In this document: piece by piece, positions 6,158-9,464 of the stretch
Layout: each line of letters opens with the position of its first letter
Position numbering within the stretch: position 1 is the first letter of the stretch
Assembly: GCA_034440515.1 (NCBI GenBank)
Contig: JAWXCF010000114.1
Span: 1-9,464 of the forward strand
Source of the DNA: JAWXCF01 sp034440515
GTDB lineage: Bacteria > Bacteroidota > Bacteroidia > CAILMK01
Reading direction: 5' to 3'
DNA: 9,464 nt
Program-made: the position numbers and the translations under genes
The notes under the pieces: model-generated
What the model was told of the DNA's origin: nothing
The model's input: only the letters and a program-made list of their open reading frames with translations
Databases searched by the model: none

Positions 6158-6499
6158 ATGTCAATATTCGATATGTTGTCCGGTAAAGGCGGACTGAGCG
6201 AAATGAAAGAAAAATTATCTGTAAGTCGTGAGGAAGCTTCACAGATAATAACTCAATATGAGGCAGATGGTATATTGCTTGAAATAAGGGGCAGCAATAC
6301 CATTGAAAAATTTGAATTGACAGAGGGTTTTACCACTTTAGATAAAGCCGAGCAAGAAAATAGATTAAAGGCTGTGCTAAATGCTGCATTAGACACGGCA
6401 GGAACTACCGTAAAGCAAAAAATGAGTGATAGCATCTCTGAAAATTTACCGAACATTCCTGGTCTAGATTTAGGAAGTATTATCGGTAAAATGATGTAA
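6158..6499 (+). CDS. YbaB/EbfC-family nucleoid-associated protein (divergent)
   Basis: The 113-residue protein follows the YbaB/EbfC plan of a small homodimeric DNA-binding protein that coats the nucleoid and can affect transcription. The first helix (about 13-34) is followed by a strand pair where families carry a Gly-rich turn and V-x-V-x-x-G; here it reads YEADGILLEIRGSNTIEKFE (34-53). A long second helix (about 63-94) follows, KAEQENRLKAVLNAALDTAG, and a tail LPNIPGLDLGSIIG (97-110). That tail closely resembles the LPNIPG-type end I recall from Bacteroidota YbaB proteins. The Gly-rich turn is thinner than usual and the N-terminal Gln/Met-rich helix is shortened, so it may be a divergent paralogue. 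It is not beside dnaX or recR, the common neighbours in other bacteria. The ATG has no Shine-Dalgarno, and a strong terminator lies 123 bases past the stop. Confidence 0.75.
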   Translation: MSIFDMLSGKGGLSEMKEKLSVSREEASQIITQYEADGILLEIRGSNTIEKFELTEGFTTLDKAEQENRLKAVLNAALDTAGTTVKQKMSDSISENLPNIPGLDLGSIIGKMM

Positions 6500-6621
6500 A
6501 TTGCAAGATTAAGAAAGTAAAAGACCTGTAAATAACAATACCCACCAGTTTGAATGGTAGGTATCAATGCAACACGAAACAACAAGAAACTAAAAACAGG
6601 AGAAACTATTCTTAAATATCT
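6500..6621 (+). other. Structured trailer between the YbaB-like stop and its terminator
   Basis: This is 122 bases without a supportable protein gene. It contains a hairpin at 6538-6564: ATACC and GGTAT outer arms, a C-A mismatch, ACCA and TGGT inner arms, and a seven-base loop. An A-rich single-stranded-looking stretch then leads to GGAGA (6599-6603). GGAGA could pair with TCTCC (6619-6623), which takes two bases of the terminator stem. It is either a long 3' UTR or a separate small RNA sharing the terminator. No confident promoter box was found inside; the nearest is TAGATTTA at 6465-6472, one mismatch. Confidence 0.4.
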
Positions 6622-6663
6622 CCCCTACATCAACCCGTTAAATTAGATGTAGGGGTTTTTTTT
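6622..6663 (+). terminator. Strong intrinsic terminator
   Basis: CCCCTACATC (6622-6631) and GATGTAGGGG (6646-6655) form a perfect 10-bp stem around a 14-base loop. Eight T follow (6656-6663). The T-run is only on the plus side, so it serves plus-strand transcription. It lies seven bases beyond the stop of the convergent T9SS cargo gene, whose RNA would carry the hairpin without a T-run. Confidence 0.93.
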
Positions 6664-6669
6664 ATGTTA

Positions 6670-7575
6670 TTAATTCTTAACAAATCTTTCTGTTTTCAAT
6701 ATGCCTCCACCTGTTAGGTGCAGGTAATAAACACCAGCAGACAGGTTAGCTACATCTACGGTAAATAAGCTTCCTTCATTCTGCCTATTTGCATTTGGTA
6801 TTACCATTTTACCGTCACTAGCTAATACACTTACATTTAAACCAGATACCGGTATGGTCGTGCTTATATTTATTAGATTTACTGTTGGATTAGGGTAAAC
6901 ACTAATGTTAACATCTATTAATACATTATTACCATTAAATATTGGTACCAATGCATAGTTTTTAGCTGGATATATGATTATGCTATTGTCAGTTCCAGTT
7001 GCTTGGACTGGAATCAAATCAATTTCATTTTTAGGACTATAAACCCCTTGGTCATCAGTTCCATTTATACCTGCTACATTCCCCTCTACTACTATTCTCC
7101 ACTCTATTGGGAAAATAACTTTCTTTTTACCAGCCTTTTTGCTGATTACCACATCTATAGCGTAGGTATTCTTATTGTATTTTAATGACTCTATTAAGCT
7201 ATTGAACTGATTGTCGGTAAAAGTTAGTACCATTTTTTCACAATCGCCAGTAGGGATTACATTGCATAGCCGGATGGTGAACCTTTCGTCAGTTTCCTGA
7301 ATTACTTTAGATTCCCCTTTTTGCTCAACTTTTGGCTTTTCCACTACCATTAATTTAGTTGGTTCTTTCATTCTAACATCGTCAACAATATATACTACGG
7401 CAATACAACCTCTCATAATTGATGATTGAGAATTAGGAGATCCTTCGCAAACTTGGATTAAATTAGATGAAATAGTATCAGTAGGTACTTTATCGCAAAC
7501 TTGCCCAAAACTTGACACACTCAGCATTATGCCTATTGATAATAGTCCAAAAACTTTTAGTGTATTTTTCATCAT
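6670..7575 (-). CDS. Secreted protein with type IX secretion system C-terminal sorting domain
   Basis: The 301-residue protein has a Sec signal peptide (about 1-24, ending SSFG) and a C-terminal type A T9SS sorting domain (about 225-301). The domain starts with VYPNPTVNLINI (226-237) and ends with LSAGVYYLHLTGGG (278-291) and KTERFVKN. Such proteins cross the outer membrane through T9SS and are usually anchored or released after the domain is cut off. The passenger (25-220) is unrecognised. It contains five cysteines (27, 43, 57, 104, 112), a charged segment rich in Lys and Glu (about 69-97) and beta-strand-like stretches such as YAIDVVIS and EWRIVVEG. No catalytic motif is seen. The start is ATG ATG at 7575/7572; either gives a normal signal peptide. 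A one-mismatch promoter box TATTCTTG (minus strand of 7613-7620) and a full match TATTTTTG (7724-7731) lie upstream. No T9SS machinery gene is nearby, as is usual for cargo. Confidence 0.9.
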   Translation of the reverse strand: MMKNTLKVFGLLSIGIMLSVSSFGQVCDKVPTDTISSNLIQVCEGSPNSQSSIMRGCIAVVYIVDDVRMKEPTKLMVVEKPKVEQKGESKVIQETDERFTIRLCNVIPTGDCEKMVLTFTDNQFNSLIESLKYNKNTYAIDVVISKKAGKKKVIFPIEWRIVVEGNVAGINGTDDQGVYSPKNEIDLIPVQATGTDNSIIIYPAKNYALVPIFNGNNVLIDVNISVYPNPTVNLINISTTIPVSGLNVSVLASDGKMVIPNANRQNEGSLFTVDVANLSAGVYYLHLTGGGILKTERFVKN

Positions 7576-7959
7576 CGCGCTGTTAAGTATAAACTGTTAA
7601 TAAAATGTGTCGCAAGAATATAAACGTAATAAGTGCCCTTTTCGTTGGTTGATAGCCGAGTAGAATTATCTAATAATTTTCATCGTCCATTTCCATAAAG
7701 CATTACGATTAACTATCCTAAAACAAAAATAGAAAAATACACACAAATATTTTCATAGATAAACACCAATTTATCGGAATTTTTAATCAATGCTTTTTAG
7801 GACCTGATAAATTTAATTTGGAATACAAATAGTTGATTAATAATTATTTATGTGTAACCATCGTTGTTTCGTATTTGTGTGTAGGTACTCTATTTATCAA
7901 TATTATTTCTATATTAGCCCTACATATAAATAATTAACCATAGCATAATATTTATTCCA
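7576..7959. other. 384-bp AT-rich divergent intergenic region
   Basis: It separates the T9SS cargo gene (minus) from the helical protein gene (plus). No gene or RNA family is recognised. It holds one full TAnnTTTG match on the minus strand (7724-7731, facing the cargo gene) and no full match facing the plus gene; TTAATTTG at 7813-7820 is one mismatch off. It also contains the 12-bp inverted repeat at 7738-7883 and two shorter interleaved 8-bp repeats, AATTTATC/GATAAATT (7768-7775, 7806-7813) and TTAATCAA/TTGATTAA (7783-7790, 7833-7840). Confidence 0.6.
7738..7883. repeat. Perfect 12-bp inverted repeat bounding a 146-bp segment with TA at both ends
   Basis: TACACACAAATA (7738-7749) and TATTTGTGTGTA (7872-7883) are exact reverse complements 122 bp apart. 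Read as TA duplications flanking 10-bp terminal repeats, the segment has the outline of a TA-inserting miniature element (IS630/mariner-like). Read otherwise, it is two copies of a 12-bp regulator site in opposite orientation. No coding sequence lies between the arms. The repeat is directly visible; both interpretations are inference. Confidence 0.4.
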
Positions 7960-9402
7960 ATGAAGAAAAGCAAACTGATAGCCCTATTTCAGGTAATGAA
8001 TAGCCACGAGATGAAGTGGTTTGATAGATATGTAAACTCAACCTATTTCAATCAAAATGAAAACGTTATTAAATTATTAGGAATTTTACGAAAGTATCAC
8101 CCTGAATTTCAAGATAGCAAAATAGCTATGGAAAATGTTGGTAACCTGTTGTTTAATCACTATGACTGGCGAGAACAAGACTTGCGATATGTAATGACAG
8201 ATTTGTTTAAACTGTTAGAAAGTTTCCTTGCCCTGCAAGAATTTAACAAAGACGAAGTTTATAAAAAACACTTATTACTACAAACGTATGATAACAGGGG
8301 ACTGGATAAACATTTTAAGCAAAGCCTAGAGGAGGCAAAGCAGTTCCAAGTAAAAAACAACAAGCGAAATGTTGAGTATTTCTTTAACCAACACTTAATA
8401 GGGAGTGATTCTTACTTACATAGTTTAAACCAAACACCCAGAGCCATAAATAAAAATTTGCAAGATGCGGTTGATAATTTAGACTTCTACTATCTATCTA
8501 ATCGCCTACGCTATAGTGCAGCCATATTAAACAGGGAAGACATATTTCAAGAAACATATAACAACTTATTTTTAGTAGAAATATTAAATCTATTGAGTAA
8601 AATTGACTTAGAAAATATTCCAGCTATCGGAATTTATAAACGAATAGTAATGCTATTTATAGATGCTGATAATAAAGAACACTATAAAATACTTATAGAA
8701 GCATTAGAGCCATTCTCTGATGAATTTCCCGAGGATGAGTTGAGAGATATGTATATGCACGCACTCAACTATTGTAATAGAAGGCTAAGTGCTGGGGAGC
8801 TGAGTTACCAAAACGAAATGTTAGAGCTATATAAAACCCTACTTAAGAAAAACATACTTACCCTAAATGGACAACTTAGCCCAGGTACTGTAAAAAATAT
8901 AGTTACCCTAGCTTTAAGATTAGATCAAGCAGAATTTGCAAAAGAATTTCTAGAAAATTATAAGGGCAAAATAATACCAGAGTTTAGAGACAACACCTAT
9001 ATATATAATACAGCCAATCTGCACTTCCACAACAGAGACTTTAGTAAAGCCCTTCGATTGTTACAAACTGTTGACATAGAGGATATATATTATCACCTAG
9101 ATGCTAAAATACTATTACTAAAAACCTATTTTGAGCTAAATGATATTGATCCTTTCAATTCTTTAGTAGAAGCATTTAGCAATTACCTTAAGCGCAATAA
9201 AAAGATAAGTGAGACCCAACGCAAAATCTACCTTAATTTCATTAAGTACGTAAAGAAACTAATGCAGGCCCGAACTAAAAATAAAATTGACAAAGACGAA
9301 TTTATAGAGAGTATGAAGGAAACAGCCAATGTGGCCAATATGCATTGGTTGACCATAAAAGTAGGCGAAGAATACGATAAGATTAAAAAAGAACGAATCT
9401 AA
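7960..9402 (+). CDS. Uncharacterised all-helical (TPR-like) Bacteroidota protein
   Basis: The 480-residue soluble protein lacks a signal peptide and membrane segments. It is rich in Leu, Lys, Asn, Asp and Glu, and predicted to be almost wholly helical. The N-terminal part (1-95) has SKLIALFQVMNSHEMKWFDR, YFNQNENVIKLLGILRKYHP and WREQDLRYVMTDLFKLLESF. This layout is one I recall from a family of about 450-550-residue hypothetical proteins common in Bacteroidota genomes. The later part contains helix pairs like degenerate TPR units, best seen at about 343-415 (YIYNTANLHFHNRDFSKALR, then DAKILLLKTYFELNDIDPF). No enzyme motif is visible; a scaffold or protein-binding role is inferred from the fold only. 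The ATG at 7960 directly precedes a basic helix (MKKSKL) and is the natural start; no Shine-Dalgarno or clear -7 box is seen. Its own terminator is not evident. Confidence 0.8.
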   Translation: MKKSKLIALFQVMNSHEMKWFDRYVNSTYFNQNENVIKLLGILRKYHPEFQDSKIAMENVGNLLFNHYDWREQDLRYVMTDLFKLLESFLALQEFNKDEVYKKHLLLQTYDNRGLDKHFKQSLEEAKQFQVKNNKRNVEYFFNQHLIGSDSYLHSLNQTPRAINKNLQDAVDNLDFYYLSNRLRYSAAILNREDIFQETYNNLFLVEILNLLSKIDLENIPAIGIYKRIVMLFIDADNKEHYKILIEALEPFSDEFPEDELRDMYMHALNYCNRRLSAGELSYQNEMLELYKTLLKKNILTLNGQLSPGTVKNIVTLALRLDQAEFAKEFLENYKGKIIPEFRDNTYIYNTANLHFHNRDFSKALRLLQTVDIEDIYYHLDAKILLLKTYFELNDIDPFNSLVEAFSNYLKRNKKISETQRKIYLNFIKYVKKLMQARTKNKIDKDEFIESMKETANVANMHWLTIKVGEEYDKIKKERI

Positions 9403-9464
9403 TTTAACTTATTTTTTTAATTTAAAATACACAAAAAAATATAACAATTAATATAGATAAATAT
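9403..9464. other. Non-coding AT-rich tail after the helical protein gene
   Basis: A run of seven T at 9412-9418 follows the stop by nine bases, but no convincing GC-containing stem precedes it, so a terminator is not called. The window ends here. Confidence 0.5.

Noticed and set aside
6567..6593. Eight-codon opening (MQHETTRN) followed by a terminator, resembling an attenuation leader peptide
   Set aside because: No plus-strand gene lies beyond the terminator to be regulated; the next gene is convergent, and the codons are not rich in one amino acid.
6622..6655. The perfect hairpin as a bidirectional terminator also serving the T9SS cargo gene
   Set aside because: Read on the minus strand, the stem is followed by AGATATTTAAG rather than a T-run, so termination for that gene is not supported, although the hairpin may stabilise its 3' end.

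Overview
This window looks like a chromosomal segment from a member of the Bacteroidota, probably near the Chitinophagaceae/Sphingobacteriia-type lineages. The DNA is AT-rich. One secreted protein ends in a type IX secretion (T9SS) sorting domain. A small lipoprotein has a charged KKED stretch right after its lipid-bearing cysteine, like the Bacteroidota surface-export signal. Start codons mostly lack Shine-Dalgarno sites, and several genes are preceded by the Bacteroidota -7 box TAnnTTTG. The species cannot be named from this alone.

Layout: 1-307 is non-coding. On the minus strand lie a class A penicillin-binding protein (308-2761) and, upstream of it, an NADPH-dependent FMN reductase-like flavoprotein (2880-3425). 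A divergent gap leads to two plus-strand envelope genes: a small lipoprotein with one beta-sandwich domain (3596-4003), closed by an intrinsic terminator, and a two-domain secreted protein (4192-5376). Converging on the latter is an HD-domain phosphohydrolase (5393-5965, minus). Across a 192-bp divergent gap is a YbaB/EbfC-family DNA-binding protein (6158-6499, plus), followed by a structured trailer and a very strong terminator (6622-6663). A T9SS cargo protein (6670-7575, minus) converges on that terminator. A 384-bp AT-rich divergent gap containing a perfect 12-bp inverted repeat precedes a 480-residue all-helical protein (7960-9402, plus).

The genes do not form one pathway. Most concern the envelope: peptidoglycan synthesis, a lipoprotein and two secreted proteins. 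The others are soluble housekeeping-type proteins (flavin reductase, HD hydrolase, nucleoid protein). Frequent strand changes and the terminators suggest mostly single-gene units. No phage, transposase, CRISPR, toxin-antitoxin or defence genes are visible.

I found no convincing new multi-gene system. The leads most worth checking are: the TA-flanked inverted repeat at 7738-7883, a possible tiny non-autonomous element or paired operator; the structured trailer at 6500-6663, a possible small RNA; the compound inverted repeat that carries the promoter box directly before the secreted two-domain gene; and the uncharacterised two-domain protein and T9SS passenger.
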